From Lachnospiraceae bacterium (GTDB taxonomy: Bacteria; Bacillota; Clostridia; Lachnospirales; Lachnospiraceae): a stretch of 64,000 nucleotides of DNA. Below, piece after piece: positions 35,028 to 44,939 of the stretch. The DNA is taken from the NCBI GenBank assembly GCA_022791635.1, contig JAAVZL010000023.1:1-64000 (forward strand), given 5' to 3'. Both the position numbers and the translations under genes were made by a program. The stretch's first letter is position 1; every line of letters begins with the position of its first letter. The notes beneath the pieces are model-generated. The model did not search any database and had not been told where the DNA came from. It worked only from the letters and a program-made list of their open reading frames with translations.

Positions 35028-36278
35028 CTATGTGGATTGTATCACAATTCCCAGGGATTGCAAATCCCTAATTATATTTTCATAGCCTCGGGCAATATAA
35101 TGGTATTGGTGAACTCTGCTGGTGCCCTTGGCGGCGGCAGCGGCTATGACCAGGGCTGCGCCGCCGCGAAGCTCCCGGGCAATGAGGTCTGTGGGGGTTA
35201 GTTCTTCGGTGCCTTCTATGATTGCCTTTTGGTTTTCTATTTGGATCTTGGCTCCCATGTGGCGGAGGTCTTCTACGATCTTGAAGCGGGCTTCGAAGAT
35301 GGTTTCTTCGATGACGCTGGTTCCCTGGGCTAAGGACAGTGCGGCCAGGAGGGGGGACTGGAGATCGGTGGGGAAGCCTGGATAGGGGGCTGTGGAGAGA
35401 TTGGGGACGCAGTCTGGGCGGCCCTGGCTCTGGATTCGGAGGGTGTGTTCTCCTGTCTCTTGTTTGGCTCCCATTTGTCTTAGTATTTTTTGGACGCTTG
35501 ACAGCTGTTCTATGGGGACATTCCGAAGCAGAACGTCTCCTCCTGTGGCTGCCGTCATCAGCATATAGGTTCCGGCTACAATCCGGTCTGGCATGATGGT
35601 GAAATCCGTATCGTGGAGTTTTTTTACGCCTGTAATTACAAGGTTTGAGGTTCCGGCTCCGCAGATTCTGGCTCCCATGCTGTTTAGGAAGCGGCAGAGC
35701 TCTTCTATCTCCGGTTCTCTTGCGGCATTTTCAAGGCAGGTGGTTCCCTCGGCCAGGGCGGCCAGAAGGATCACGTTTTCTGTGGCTCCTACGCTAGGGA
35801 ACGGCAACTTTAAGGTAGTCCCTGTCGGATGACAGCATACGGCCTTCAGGCCGGCAGGCTCTTCCAGGAATATGGCCCCGAGCTTTTTTAAGGCGGCCAG
35901 GTGGATGTCAATGGGGCGGGCTCCTATTACACAGCCGCCCGGGTAGGATACGGAAGCTTCCTTCATCCTTCCCAGAAGGCTTCCCAGCAGCATAATGGAG
36001 GAGCGCATCTGTCTTCCGTAGCACTCTGCCACCTGACTGGCACAAAGGCAGGTGGCGTCGATGATCAGAGCCTCTCTCTCCCAGCTTATCCGGCATCCGA
36101 AATCTTTTAAAATTTCCAGCATGTAAAGCACATCTATGATTTTGGGACAGTTTCTTAGCACGGTGGTTCCCCGGTGCAGGATGACTGCGGACAGAATAGG
36201 CAGCGCGGCATTCTTTGAGCCCTGAATGCAGACTTCGCCCTTAAGCGGACTTCCACCCCTGATTTCCAGATATTCCAC
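35028..36278 (-). CDS. murA: UDP-N-acetylglucosamine 1-carboxyvinyltransferase
   Basis: This 416-residue enzyme makes the first committed step of peptidoglycan synthesis, adding enolpyruvate to UDP-GlcNAc. It opens with QGSKNAALPILSA. The reactive cysteine, the fosfomycin target, is in YPGGCVIGARPIDIHL near residue 120. The start is a GTG at 36278 behind GAGGGGG. Its 3' half is G/T-rich on the plus strand. A second murA copy may exist elsewhere, as in many Firmicutes. Confidence 0.92.
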   Translation of the reverse strand: MEYLEIRGGSPLKGEVCIQGSKNAALPILSAVILHRGTTVLRNCPKIIDVLYMLEILKDFGCRISWEREALIIDATCLCASQVAECYGRQMRSSIMLLGSLLGRMKEASVSYPGGCVIGARPIDIHLAALKKLGAIFLEEPAGLKAVCCHPTGTTLKLPFPSVGATENVILLAALAEGTTCLENAAREPEIEELCRFLNSMGARICGAGTSNLVITGVKKLHDTDFTIMPDRIVAGTYMLMTAATGGDVLLRNVPIEQLSSVQKILRQMGAKQETGEHTLRIQSQGRPDCVPNLSTAPYPGFPTDLQSPLLAALSLAQGTSVIEETIFEARFKIVEDLRHMGAKIQIENQKAIIEGTEELTPTDLIARELRGGAALVIAAAAAKGTSRVHQYHYIARGYENIIRDLQSLGIVIQST

Positions 36279-36356
36279 AAATCTTTCCCCCTCTTTCCCG
36301 ACTATATACTAAGATATGCGGAAAATGTGGTTCTGTTCATATGTGGAAATATCACA

Positions 36357-36422
36357 AAAAAGACAGCAGACTTTTCCACGGTGTACGGCTGTTCGCGTAC
36401 AGGCTGTTTGATATGGACGGCA
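36357..36422. repeat. Palindrome family 1, copy D (left half only)
   Basis: GACAGCAGACTTTTCC followed by GGCTGTTCGCGTACAGGCTG matches the left half of copies F and H. The segment ATATCCA is deleted, and the right half is missing. It lies 4 bp from the ftsW stop. Confidence 0.75.
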
Positions 36423-36426
36423 CCCT

Positions 36427-37539
36427 TTATTTGGTCACATGGCGGGATACGTTTAAGGCGAGCCCCATTTCCGACAGGAGAAAGAGGACGGAGGTGCCTC
36501 CGTAGCTGATAAAAGGCAGGGTAATGCCGGTGTTGGGAATGGTGTTGGTCACCACGGCGATGTTCAATATCACCTGAATCATAATATGCCCCATGGTTCC
36601 CACGGCTATCATGCAGCCAAAGAGATCCGTTACGTGAACGGCTATCATCAGAAGCCGCCAGCCCATGAGAAGGAAGAGCAGCATGAGTAGAATCGCCCCA
36701 ATAAGGCCGAATTCCTCGCAGATAATAGAGAAGATCATGTCGTTCTGAGCCTCGGGCACAAAGCCCAGCTTCTGCATGCTCTGGCCGTAGCCAACACCGA
36801 AGAGGCCTCCGGATCCGATGGCGTAGAGGCCCTGGAGGGTCTGGTAGCCCTTTTCATAGGCCTCCGGATTTCTCCAGATGGCAAGGCGCTCCAAACGGTA
36901 GGATTCCACGCTTAGGAAAATGGCAAGAAAGCCTACGCCTAAGCCTCCCATAGCCACGAACTGCAGGTATTTGGGACTTGCCACAAAAACGAGGATGACG
37001 GCGATTCCCATGATGATAATGGCAGTGCTTAAGTTGTTGGTTCCCACCAGGCCCACGATGGGAAGGATCAGAAGCATGACCAGAAACATCTGCTTTAAGG
37101 ACTTCATCTTTTTCACTCTGCGGCTGATGACAGAAGCCAGAAGGAGAATCACCGCCACCTTGGCAAACTCCGAGGGCTGGAAGGAGAGGGGGCCTAAGGC
37201 CAGCCATCGTTTGGAGCCATTGTACTCATCTCCGAAGAAGAGCACGGCCGTGGACAAGAGGATGGACAGAAGGTAGCCAAGCCAGGCCAGACGCTCCCAT
37301 TTATGATAATCGATTTTCGACACCACATACATAGCCATAAGGCCCAGGGAGGTGGCAAAGAACTGTTTTTTCAGATAATAGGCGCTGTCCGCAAATTTGA
37401 CCCGGCCGTTGTAGGCGCTGGTGCTGTAAAGCACAACAAGTCCGAAAACCACCAGAATCAGCACACACAGCAGAAGACCATAGTCAAAAGGCTCCCGCCT
37501 CTGCTTCTTTGCCTGTTCCGCGGCTTTCGGACCTGTCAT
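36427..37539 (-). CDS. ftsW: FtsW/RodA/SpoVE-family peptidoglycan polymerase
   Basis: This 370-residue SEDS protein has ten membrane segments. Typical parts are GPLSFQPSEFAKV near residue 120, ENDMIFSIICEEFG written here with AQNDMIFSI near 260, and PNTGITLPFISYGGTSVL near 330. It polymerises glycan strands with its partner PBP. The start ATG 37539 follows AGGGGTGATTTT. The frame extends to 37638 only through palindrome E. Whether it serves division (FtsW) or the spore cortex (SpoVE) is not decided by sequence. Confidence 0.88.
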   Translation of the reverse strand: MTGPKAAEQAKKQRREPFDYGLLLCVLILVVFGLVVLYSTSAYNGRVKFADSAYYLKKQFFATSLGLMAMYVVSKIDYHKWERLAWLGYLLSILLSTAVLFFGDEYNGSKRWLALGPLSFQPSEFAKVAVILLLASVISRRVKKMKSLKQMFLVMLLILPIVGLVGTNNLSTAIIIMGIAVILVFVASPKYLQFVAMGGLGVGFLAIFLSVESYRLERLAIWRNPEAYEKGYQTLQGLYAIGSGGLFGVGYGQSMQKLGFVPEAQNDMIFSIICEEFGLIGAILLMLLFLLMGWRLLMIAVHVTDLFGCMIAVGTMGHIMIQVILNIAVVTNTIPNTGITLPFISYGGTSVLFLLSEMGLALNVSRHVTK

Positions 37540-37572
37540 AAAATCACCCCTGCTTTTATAGAACTGTTGACC

Positions 37573-37680
37573 GGGGGCTTGCACAAAACAAGACAGCCGA
37601 CTTTTCCAATATCCAGTGTACGCGAACCGTCCGAACACCGGATATGGAAATGACGGATGGCTTATTTTGTGTAAGCCCCC
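37573..37680. repeat. Palindrome family 1, copy E (centre deleted, 108 bp)
   Basis: Ends 37573-37592 and 37661-37680 are complementary with small mismatches. The type-1 arm is cut after ATATCCAGTGTA and joins directly to the type-2 arm. It lies between murD and ftsW. Confidence 0.8.
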
Positions 37681-37701
37681 CTTCTCTGCAGGACTTTCTT
37701 C

Positions 37702-39054
37702 CTACAGCTTTCGCACAAGGTCCTTAAAAATCCTTCCTCTCTCCTCGTAATTTTCAAACATCCCCCAGCTTGCACAGGCAGGAGACAAAAGCACGGCATC
37801 TCCCGGCTCTGCCTTTAAGGAGCATACCCGAACAGCCTCCTCCATGCTCTCCACAAAGAGAATATTGGTAAAGCCATGGCGTCTTGCCGTCTCCGCTATC
37901 TGCTCTGCGGTGGCTCCCATCAGCACCAGCCATTTTACTCTGCCCGGGAAGGTCTCCACCCAGTCGTCAAACTCCACATGCTTATCGTACCCGCCTCCAA
38001 TTACAAGGGTTGGGCGGACCATGGCCTCCACAGCCTTGATGGAGGCGTCCGTGTTGGTTCCCTTGGAATCGTTGTAATAGGCCACACCGTTCTTTTCCTC
38101 CACGAACTCAATCCGGTGCTCCACAGCCGTAAAGGATGTGACAGTGCTTCGGATGTGAGGCATTGGTACTCCCATGGCAGCGCCGATGGCAATGGCGGCC
38201 ATGACATTTTCATAATTGTGGGTCCCCAGAAGCTGAAGCTCTGAGATATCACATACGTTCATTTTTTCCGGACCATCCCGATAGATGATGGATGTTCCGT
38301 CCAGATAAACGCCTCGATCCAATATATGCTTGCGGCTGAAATAAAGAACCGAAGCTTTGACCTGCTCTCCGAAGCGCCTGGTTTCCTCGTCATCATAATT
38401 CAGCACGCAGGTATCGGAAGGCCCCTGGTTCTTCGCAATCCGTTCCTTGGTTTTGATATAGCACTCCATGGTGTGATGGCGGTTCAGGTGATCCGGGGTA
38501 ATATTGAGAATGGCGCTGACCTCGGGGTGGAAGCTCTCAATGGTTTCCAGCTGAAAGCTGCTGATCTCCGCGGCCGCGACGCTGTTTTCCGTCATGTTCA
38601 GTGCTTCCCTGGTGTAGGCGTTACCGATATTCCCCACCACAAAAACCTCCTGGTAGAAGCTTCTCAATATCTCCCCCACCAGAGCCGTTGTGGTGGTTTT
38701 CCCGTTGGTTCCTGTAATGGCTGCAAGCTTTCCCTTGGCAAAATGATAGGCAAGCTCCACTTCTCCCCATATAGTTGCTCCATTTTTGCGCAATTCCTCC
38801 ACCAACGGGAGATCTACCGGCACTCCAGGGCTTACTATCACCACTTCTGTTTCTTTTTTCTCCTTTTCCGGAAGCTCTCCAAGAAGAATCCGGACTTCAA
38901 AGCCCTCACCCAGGCGGCTTCTTACGGCTTCCTGCGTAAGCTTGGGATTGCTGTCATAGAGTACCGGGCAGGCGCCTGCCTCACACAGAAGCCTGACTGC
39001 CGCCACACCGCTTACGCCGCCTCCGATGATTAAAATTTTTTTATCTGTCAGCAT
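37702..39054 (-). CDS. murD: UDP-MurNAc-L-alanine:D-glutamate ligase
   Basis: This 450-residue Mur ligase adds D-glutamate to the wall precursor. It has an N-terminal nucleotide fold (LIIGGGVSGVAAVRLL), the ATP loop ITGTNGKTTTTALVG near residue 110 and the C-terminal YNDSKGTNTDA near 310. The start ATG 39054 follows AAGGAGATTTTTT. The longer frame overlaps the mraY end without a ribosome site. murE, murF and murG are not in this window. Confidence 0.93.
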   Translation of the reverse strand: MLTDKKILIIGGGVSGVAAVRLLCEAGACPVLYDSNPKLTQEAVRSRLGEGFEVRILLGELPEKEKKETEVVIVSPGVPVDLPLVEELRKNGATIWGEVELAYHFAKGKLAAITGTNGKTTTTALVGEILRSFYQEVFVVGNIGNAYTREALNMTENSVAAAEISSFQLETIESFHPEVSAILNITPDHLNRHHTMECYIKTKERIAKNQGPSDTCVLNYDDEETRRFGEQVKASVLYFSRKHILDRGVYLDGTSIIYRDGPEKMNVCDISELQLLGTHNYENVMAAIAIGAAMGVPMPHIRSTVTSFTAVEHRIEFVEEKNGVAYYNDSKGTNTDASIKAVEAMVRPTLVIGGGYDKHVEFDDWVETFPGRVKWLVLMGATAEQIAETARRHGFTNILFVESMEEAVRVCSLKAEPGDAVLLSPACASWGMFENYEERGRIFKDLVRKL

Positions 39055-39073
39055 AAAAAATCTCCTTCTCTCT

Positions 39074-40030
39074 CTATAAGGCCAGTATTCCAATCAGGCA
39101 AAGAATCGCCGTGACGATGGAGAACACGGCTACAACTCGGGTCTCGGACCAGCCTCCCAGCTCAAAATGGTGATGAATGGGCGCCATCCGGAAGATACGC
39201 TTTCCGCCTGACATTTTAAAATAGGTCACCTGGATCATCACCGAGAGAATCTCCACCCAGTAGACAAGGGCCACAATCAGAATAAACATCGGCATCTTCA
39301 GCATATAAGCCGTGGAGGCCACAAAGCCCCCCAGAGCCAGAGATCCCGTGTCTCCCATAAACACACTGGCCGGGTAGACGTTAAACAGCAGAAAGCCCAT
39401 CAGGCTTCCCACCACCGCACAGGTGATGGGGGAAATCCCGCTGTCCGTTCCAATGGCCACCACTGTAAAAAAGGTGGCGATCAGCACCGTCACACTGGAG
39501 GCCAGACCGTCCAAACCGTCCGTAAAGTTGGCTCCGTTCACCGTGCCGATGATAGCCAGAAAGGCCACCGGAATCGCCAGAATCCCCAGATGAAGATAAT
39601 GCTCCGGCCAGAAGGGAATCAGCATGGCCATATCTCCCTCTGTCAGACCATAATAGTAATAGACAAACACGCCGGTCACCAGGATCTGGCCGAACATCTT
39701 CTGGCCCGGAGTCAGCCCCTCCGACCGGTGCAGCACGATTTTGATATAATCATCCAGAAATCCGATGATGCCAAAGCCCAGGGTCACAAAGAGAATGGGG
39801 ATAATCCTCGGATAGTCCTTCACATACAAAAGGGCTGTGATCACAATCCCCGCCAGAATAATCAGACCCCCCATGGTAGGAGTCCCTGATTTCTTCAAAT
39901 GACTCTTTGGCCCCTCCTCCCGCACCGTCTGCCCGAATTTCAGGCGGCGCAGCAGCGGGATCACCACCGGCCCTAAGGCCGCGCTGATGGCAAAGGAAAT
40001 GAGTACCGGCAATATCATTCTATCATTCAT
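39074..40030 (-). CDS. mraY: Phospho-MurNAc-pentapeptide transferase MraY
   Basis: This 318-residue integral membrane enzyme forms lipid I. Conserved acidic loops are present: FLDDYIK near residue 95, NFTDGLDGLASS near 170 and VFMGDTGSLALGGF near 225, plus the HHHFE histidines near 285. GAGAGG lies 12 nt before the ATG. Confidence 0.95.
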   Translation of the reverse strand: MNDRMILPVLISFAISAALGPVVIPLLRRLKFGQTVREEGPKSHLKKSGTPTMGGLIILAGIVITALLYVKDYPRIIPILFVTLGFGIIGFLDDYIKIVLHRSEGLTPGQKMFGQILVTGVFVYYYYGLTEGDMAMLIPFWPEHYLHLGILAIPVAFLAIIGTVNGANFTDGLDGLASSVTVLIATFFTVVAIGTDSGISPITCAVVGSLMGFLLFNVYPASVFMGDTGSLALGGFVASTAYMLKMPMFILIVALVYWVEILSVMIQVTYFKMSGGKRIFRMAPIHHHFELGGWSETRVVAVFSIVTAILCLIGILAL

Positions 40031-40106
40031 GTTATTTTACCTCTCAAGCTTCTTTGGTCTGCCTTACGTACAGCATTATAAGTCTTTCCGGGGGATTATT
40101 CAACCT

Positions 40107-41870
40107 TTATCTGTCCTCCACCGGAATTTCCGCAATCACCTCTTCCTTTTCAATCCCCAGATAAGGCAGGATATTGGAAAAGATGTCCTGGACCACCGGA
40201 GCCGCGATGGTTCCCCCATAGTAAACGCCCTGGGGATTGTGAATGATGGCCAGGGCCAATACCTGGGGATCGTCCGCAGGCGCAAAGCCGATAAAGGAGG
40301 AAATGTACTTATTGGTGCCTCGAGGCAGGGTCTGGGAGGTGGCCGTCTTGCCGCCGATGCGGTAGCCCTCAAGGTAAGCCTTGTGCCCGCCTCCCTCAGC
40401 CACCACCTGCTCCAAAAGGTAGCGCATGGTCTCGGAAGTCTCCTTGGACACCACTCCCTCCTTCTCCTCATAGGTAAGGGTTTTCAGAAGATTTCCCGCT
40501 CCGTCCCGGATCTCCACACCAAAATGCGGCGTTACCCGGGTTCCCCCGTTGATAATAGAGCTCACCGTGGTCGCCAGCTGAATGGGCGTGATCTGAAAGG
40601 ACTGTCCAAAGGAAATGGTCGCCAGCTCCACAGGGCCGATATTTTCCTTCTTATGAAAAATCGTTCCCGCCTCCCCGGGAAGATCCACCCCTGTCTTTTC
40701 AAGCAGGCCGAACTGCTGAAAATAGCCGCAGAAATCGTCCACCCCAATCCGCTGACCGATATCGATAAAGACGGGATTACAGGAATTTTCAATCCCCTGG
40801 ACAAAGGTCTCCGAGCCATGTCCTCCCACCTTATGGCAGCGAATCCGCCGATCCTCCACCATCCGAAACCCCGGACAGCTAAAGGTATCATTTAGGGAAA
40901 CCACGCCCTTTTCCAGGGCCGCCGTAGCCGTAATGGTCTTGAAGGTGGAGCCCGGCTCGTAGGTGTCGTTGATGCTCTGATTTCTCCACATCTGATTCAA
41001 AAGATCCTGCTTTTGCTGATCCGTAAGAGCGCTGGTATCCACCTCCACATTTAAGGTAAAGGGATCGTTTAAGTCAAACTCCGGCACATTGACACAAGCA
41101 TAGATTTCCCCGTTTTTCGGATTCATAACCAAAATGGACACGTAGGTAGCCTGTTTTTGCTCAAGAGCCTTAAGAGCTGCCTGCTGAGCGTAGAGCTGAA
41201 TGTTGTAGTCCAGGCTGATATAGAGATCATTTCCCGCTACCGGCTCTACCCGCTCCTCTCCTGCGTCGGCAATCTCCACCCCTCTGGCGTCCGTCTGGGT
41301 TAAAATGGTCCCATTGATGCCCTGGAGATATTTGTCATAGACCACCTCCAGGCCGATGATCCCCTGATTGTCGCTTCCCGTAAAGCCCAAGACCTTGGAG
41401 GCCAGGCTGCCGTAAGGATAATACCGCTTAAAATCCTCGTCAATCTTCACACCCTCCAGCTGATAAGCCCGGATGCGATCCCCCACCTCTTTTTCCACAT
41501 TGGTTTTGATCCGCTCAATGGAGCTGTATTTTTCCACCCGCTTTCGCACCGCCTCCTCAGTCATCTCCAGCTCCTTGCAGAGAACCTCAATCACCCGCTC
41601 CGGATCCTTTAGCTGACTGTGAACCACGGAAATGGTGCAGACCGTCCGGTTGGTGGCAAGAATCGTTCCGGAGGCGTCGATGATCTTTCCCCGGGCCGCC
41701 TTAATGCTCCGCTCCCGCTCATGAAGATCCTCCGCCAGCTCCTGATAATATTCCGATTCAAACACCATCAGCTTTACCAGCCGCCCGGTAAGCACGCAGA
41801 CTGCCAAAAGACAGCAGGTAAAGATGAGAATGATTTTCTTTCTATTATATGTCTTACACTTCGGATACAT
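40107..41870 (-). CDS. SpoVD/FtsI-type class B penicillin-binding protein
   Basis: This 587-residue transpeptidase has a membrane anchor (about 12-32), a dimerisation region and the transpeptidase domain. Active-site motifs are STFK near residue 308, SCN near 365 and KTATSQ near 508, where KTA replaces the usual KTG. That change is common in SpoVD-like proteins as I recall. No PASTA domain is present. It is the second PBP of the cluster, next to mraY, and is probably the sporulation or alternate septal enzyme paired with the SEDS protein. Confidence 0.82.
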   Translation of the reverse strand: MYPKCKTYNRKKIILIFTCCLLAVCVLTGRLVKLMVFESEYYQELAEDLHERERSIKAARGKIIDASGTILATNRTVCTISVVHSQLKDPERVIEVLCKELEMTEEAVRKRVEKYSSIERIKTNVEKEVGDRIRAYQLEGVKIDEDFKRYYPYGSLASKVLGFTGSDNQGIIGLEVVYDKYLQGINGTILTQTDARGVEIADAGEERVEPVAGNDLYISLDYNIQLYAQQAALKALEQKQATYVSILVMNPKNGEIYACVNVPEFDLNDPFTLNVEVDTSALTDQQKQDLLNQMWRNQSINDTYEPGSTFKTITATAALEKGVVSLNDTFSCPGFRMVEDRRIRCHKVGGHGSETFVQGIENSCNPVFIDIGQRIGVDDFCGYFQQFGLLEKTGVDLPGEAGTIFHKKENIGPVELATISFGQSFQITPIQLATTVSSIINGGTRVTPHFGVEIRDGAGNLLKTLTYEEKEGVVSKETSETMRYLLEQVVAEGGGHKAYLEGYRIGGKTATSQTLPRGTNKYISSFIGFAPADDPQVLALAIIHNPQGVYYGGTIAAPVVQDIFSNILPYLGIEKEEVIAEIPVEDR

Positions 41871-41954
41871 AAAAAGACCCCATAATAGCTTTGTATTAAC
41901 CTATTATGAGATCCTTTTCCTTAGTACATATTTGAAAGCTTTTTCTCTTACTCT

Positions 41955-42096
41955 GTTACTGTTCACTCCGTGACCAGCAACACGCTTCGCGAGGCGCAGA
42001 AATCGCAAAAGGATGCGATTTCGCGCTCAAAAACTCGGGATTTCCGCAAAAAATATGCGGAAACACCTCGCGGAATAGCGGCGTGTGAACAATAAC
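41955..42096. mobile_element. MITE-like element, family 2, copy 1 (142 bp)
   Basis: Ends GTTACTGTTCAC and GTGTGAACAATAAC are inverted repeats, and nested hairpins fill the inside. A perfect 8-bp duplication CTTACTCT brackets it (41947-41954 and 42097-42104). The right copy includes the stop codon of the neighbouring PBP gene, so the insertion hit the stop and the duplication kept it intact. Confidence 0.88.
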
Positions 42097-42097
42097 C

Positions 42098-44386
42098 TTA
42101 CTCTTCCTTCGGTTCCTCTGTCTCGGGCTCGGGCTCTGCCTCTCCTCCCAGAAGCGGACTCTCGATGCCGCCTAAGATTCCGGTATCCTCCTGATTCTCC
42201 AGATCCTCCTCCGTGGGCATCTTCACCACCTCGCCCGTATTGGGATCCACCAGGGTTCCCTCTGGATTGGCTTCCTCTTCGTCCGGATTCTCTTCCCCGT
42301 TCTCTCCTTCGCCGTCCTCTCCCTCTTCCTCCTGCTGGGCCTTGGCGGCATTCTCCGCCTCCACTTCCTCCTGCATATCGGCGGGAATCTCCTCGGTTGC
42401 GTAAATATTCAGATAGGGCATAGCCTCCTTCATAATATTCTTGAAAATCTCCTGGGCATAGGTGCTGCTGGCCTGCATCACATGATCCGTGGCATTGGGC
42501 TCGTCCACCACCACATAGCAGACCACCTGAGGATTGTCCGCAGGCGCAAAGCCGATAAAGGACACCAGATATTTTCTGGCAGAACGGGGAACCTTCTCCG
42601 CCGTTCCCGTCTTGCCGCCCATGGAATAGCCGGCCACCCGGGCCTTTCTTCCGGTGGGATTGTTACCGTTGGCGTCCGCCACCCCGTACATGGTGTGGTA
42701 CAGATACTGCCGAATCAGGGCCGAGGTCTTGGCCGACACGGTCTGCTTCACCAGGATCGGATTGATATTCTCCACCGTACCTCCGTTGGCGTCGAGAATC
42801 TTCTTCACCACATGAGGCTGGTAGTAATATCCGCCGTTGATGACTGAGGAAAAGGCGCTTGCCACCTGAACCATGGTCATATTGTAGCCCTGTCCAAAAG
42901 AGCTGGTTGCAAGCTCCGTGGGGCCGATGGTCTCCTTGGTAAATACGGTGGAGGCGTTGTTGGTCTCTCCCGGCAGATCGATATTGGTCTTCAGGCCGAT
43001 ATTGAAGATCTGCTGATATTTGAGAAAGGTGTCATACCCCTCCTTGGCTCCAATCTGCATGAGGGCGTCATTGCAGGAAAACATCAGACTGCCTTCCAAT
43101 GAAATGATTCCGTGACCGGATTTCTTGGCACAGGTAATGGGCTTTTGTCCCTCCACAATGGTCTGACCGCCGTCGCAGAGAAAGGTCGTGGAATCATCTA
43201 TCACTCCGGTCTCCAGGGCTCCTGCGATGGTAAGAGGCTTTACCGTAGACCCCGGCTCATAACCGTCGCTGATGCAGAAATTTCTCCACATCTGGTTCTG
43301 GAGAAAGAGAACCAGTTTTTCCGTTCTCTTTTCTTCATTCGTCTCCGTCAGAGCCAGCTGCTCATACTCCCGTTCCTTCATATAGCCCTCATCCACAAGG
43401 ATATGAGGGTTGCTGGCCAAAGCATCATAGGTTCCCTGGGAAATATAGCCGTTTTCCACCAGATCGTGGGGATTGTTCAGATCAAAATCCACATCCCCGG
43501 CCATGGCCAGAATCTCTCCGCTCTGGGGATCCATCATCACCACACCGATATTCTTGGCCGCCGGTCCCTCTACGTATTTGTTGGTATAATCCTCAATAAA
43601 CTTGTCAATGTACTTCTCTACAATTCCCTGGAGCGTTACATCGATGGTGCTGACCACGCTGTTGCCGTCCGTAGGGACTTTCACCGACTTGGCCTGCTCC
43701 AGATCCTCATTGAGATAATTATAGCTTCTTCCGTTGGTTCCGTTGAGAATGCTGCTGTACTCCTCCTCAATCCCTGTCTGTCCCTGATTTCCCGTCACCG
43801 TATAGCCTACCACGTGACAGGCCAGGGAATTGTTGGGATAGCGGCGGATATAGGAGTCCTCAAACCAGACGCCCTTGATCTTGGGGCCCCGCTCTTCGTC
43901 CTCCAGAAGCTCCCGAAAGGCCATGGTCTCATCCTTGGTCAGCTGCCGAAGAAGGGGCACATAACTGCTGTCCTTCTTCTCGCTTAAGGCTGTGCGCAGC
44001 TCTGCCTCCTCAAGCTCAAAGCATTCCAAAAGGGCATGGATAGTCGGCTCCACACAGTCCTTTTTGGCATCGTCGCTTTTGTTCTGGAGCAGTACCTTTG
44101 GGTCCAGAATCAGGTTGTAAACCTTCTCGCTGGTGGCCAGAATGGTACCGTTCCGATCCAGAATATCTCCCCGCCGGTAGGGAAGGAGGGTGCTGGCCGT
44201 ATCCTGCTGGGCCAGTACCTTTTTGGTATATTTTTCTCCGTTTGTCTTATTGATATAGGCCAGACGGACATTGACGCCAATTAAAGCAAGCACTATTATG
44301 GTAAATAATAGTGCCAGCTTTCCTTTCATCCGATGCTCCATCACGGCTCTTCGATTTGTTCTTCTTTTTTGTGCTGACTTTCTCAA
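42098..44386 (-). CDS. ftsI: Septal class B penicillin-binding protein with acidic tail
   Basis: This protein of about 762 residues is the septal transpeptidase candidate: membrane anchor near residues 22-45, then STVK, SCN and KTGTAEK motifs in order. Between [15 protein letters not shown] and STVK lies an insertion of about 60 residues. The last 80 residues are rich in Glu, Gly, Asn and Pro ([20 protein letters not shown]) and are probably disordered outside the cell. The start is a TTG at 44386, 4 bp after the ftsL stop behind AGGTGA. The longest frame begins inside ftsL. Confidence 0.85.
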   Translation of the reverse strand: MRKSAQKRRTNRRAVMEHRMKGKLALLFTIIVLALIGVNVRLAYINKTNGEKYTKKVLAQQDTASTLLPYRRGDILDRNGTILATSEKVYNLILDPKVLLQNKSDDAKKDCVEPTIHALLECFELEEAELRTALSEKKDSSYVPLLRQLTKDETMAFRELLEDEERGPKIKGVWFEDSYIRRYPNNSLACHVVGYTVTGNQGQTGIEEEYSSILNGTNGRSYNYLNEDLEQAKSVKVPTDGNSVVSTIDVTLQGIVEKYIDKFIEDYTNKYVEGPAAKNIGVVMMDPQSGEILAMAGDVDFDLNNPHDLVENGYISQGTYDALASNPHILVDEGYMKEREYEQLALTETNEEKRTEKLVLFLQNQMWRNFCISDGYEPGSTVKPLTIAGALETGVIDDSTTFLCDGGQTIVEGQKPITCAKKSGHGIISLEGSLMFSCNDALMQIGAKEGYDTFLKYQQIFNIGLKTNIDLPGETNNASTVFTKETIGPTELATSSFGQGYNMTMVQVASAFSSVINGGYYYQPHVVKKILDANGGTVENINPILVKQTVSAKTSALIRQYLYHTMYGVADANGNNPTGRKARVAGYSMGGKTGTAEKVPRSARKYLVSFIGFAPADNPQVVCYVVVDEPNATDHVMQASSTYAQEIFKNIMKEAMPYLNIYATEEIPADMQEEVEAENAAKAQQEEEGEDGEGENGEENPDEEEANPEGTLVDPNTGEVVKMPTEEDLENQEDTGILGGIESPLLGGEAEPEPETEEPKEE

Positions 44387-44390
44387 GCTA

Positions 44391-44930
44391 TCACCTGCTT
44401 CCAAGGCCCAGGGCCCCCTTAAGGCCGCTGTCATCCTTGGGAATCTCTTCATACTGTCTCACATAGTCGCTGCCCTGGCCGTTGTAAAGAATTACCTGAT
44501 CCGCCTCCGCATAGACCATGCCAAGCTCATTGATCGCAATTTTCCGCACCTCCTCCAAATCCACAGAGGTGGTTACCCGGTTGTATTCATCGTCATTTTC
44601 CGCCTTTAACTCGGAAAGCTTTGCCTCCAATGCCACAATGTTCTTCATTCTGGCGGAGTTCTCTGCCTGGAGCTTCAGATAGCCTGCACACACCCAAAGG
44701 GCCACAACGGCTGCCGCCGTCAAAAGCAGGGAATATCCGATGCTCAGATACTTTACCTTTTCCCTTCGGTAATGATGCACCCGGGGTCTTCTCCTGGGTT
44801 TCTCTTCTGCGCTTCTTCTCGGGTTCTCCACAACCTGAAGCTTACGGACAGCCGTGCCATTCACATAGGTCTGTCTGCTTTTATCGGAAGCTCTTCTTTT
44901 GTCCGTATACATGCTTCTAATTTCTGCCAT
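44391..44930 (-). CDS. ftsL: Cell division protein FtsL-like
   Basis: This 179-residue protein has a long basic N-terminal arm (1-60), one membrane helix (about 65-85) and a coiled-coil segment (NSARMKNIVALEAKLSELKA). This is the FtsL layout at the FtsL position between rsmH and the septal PBP. The basic arm is longer than in the classic protein. Identification rests on position and topology because FtsL diverges strongly. Confidence 0.8.
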   Translation of the reverse strand: MAEIRSMYTDKRRASDKSRQTYVNGTAVRKLQVVENPRRSAEEKPRRRPRVHHYRREKVKYLSIGYSLLLTAAAVVALWVCAGYLKLQAENSARMKNIVALEAKLSELKAENDDEYNRVTTSVDLEEVRKIAINELGMVYAEADQVILYNGQGSDYVRQYEEIPKDDSGLKGALGLGSR

Positions 44931-44939
44931 CTGCTTCTC

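Noticed and set aside
40107..41870. KTA in place of KTG in the second PBP as an inactivating change
   Set aside because: The other catalytic motifs are intact and I recall the same variant in SpoVD-like proteins, so it is probably functional.
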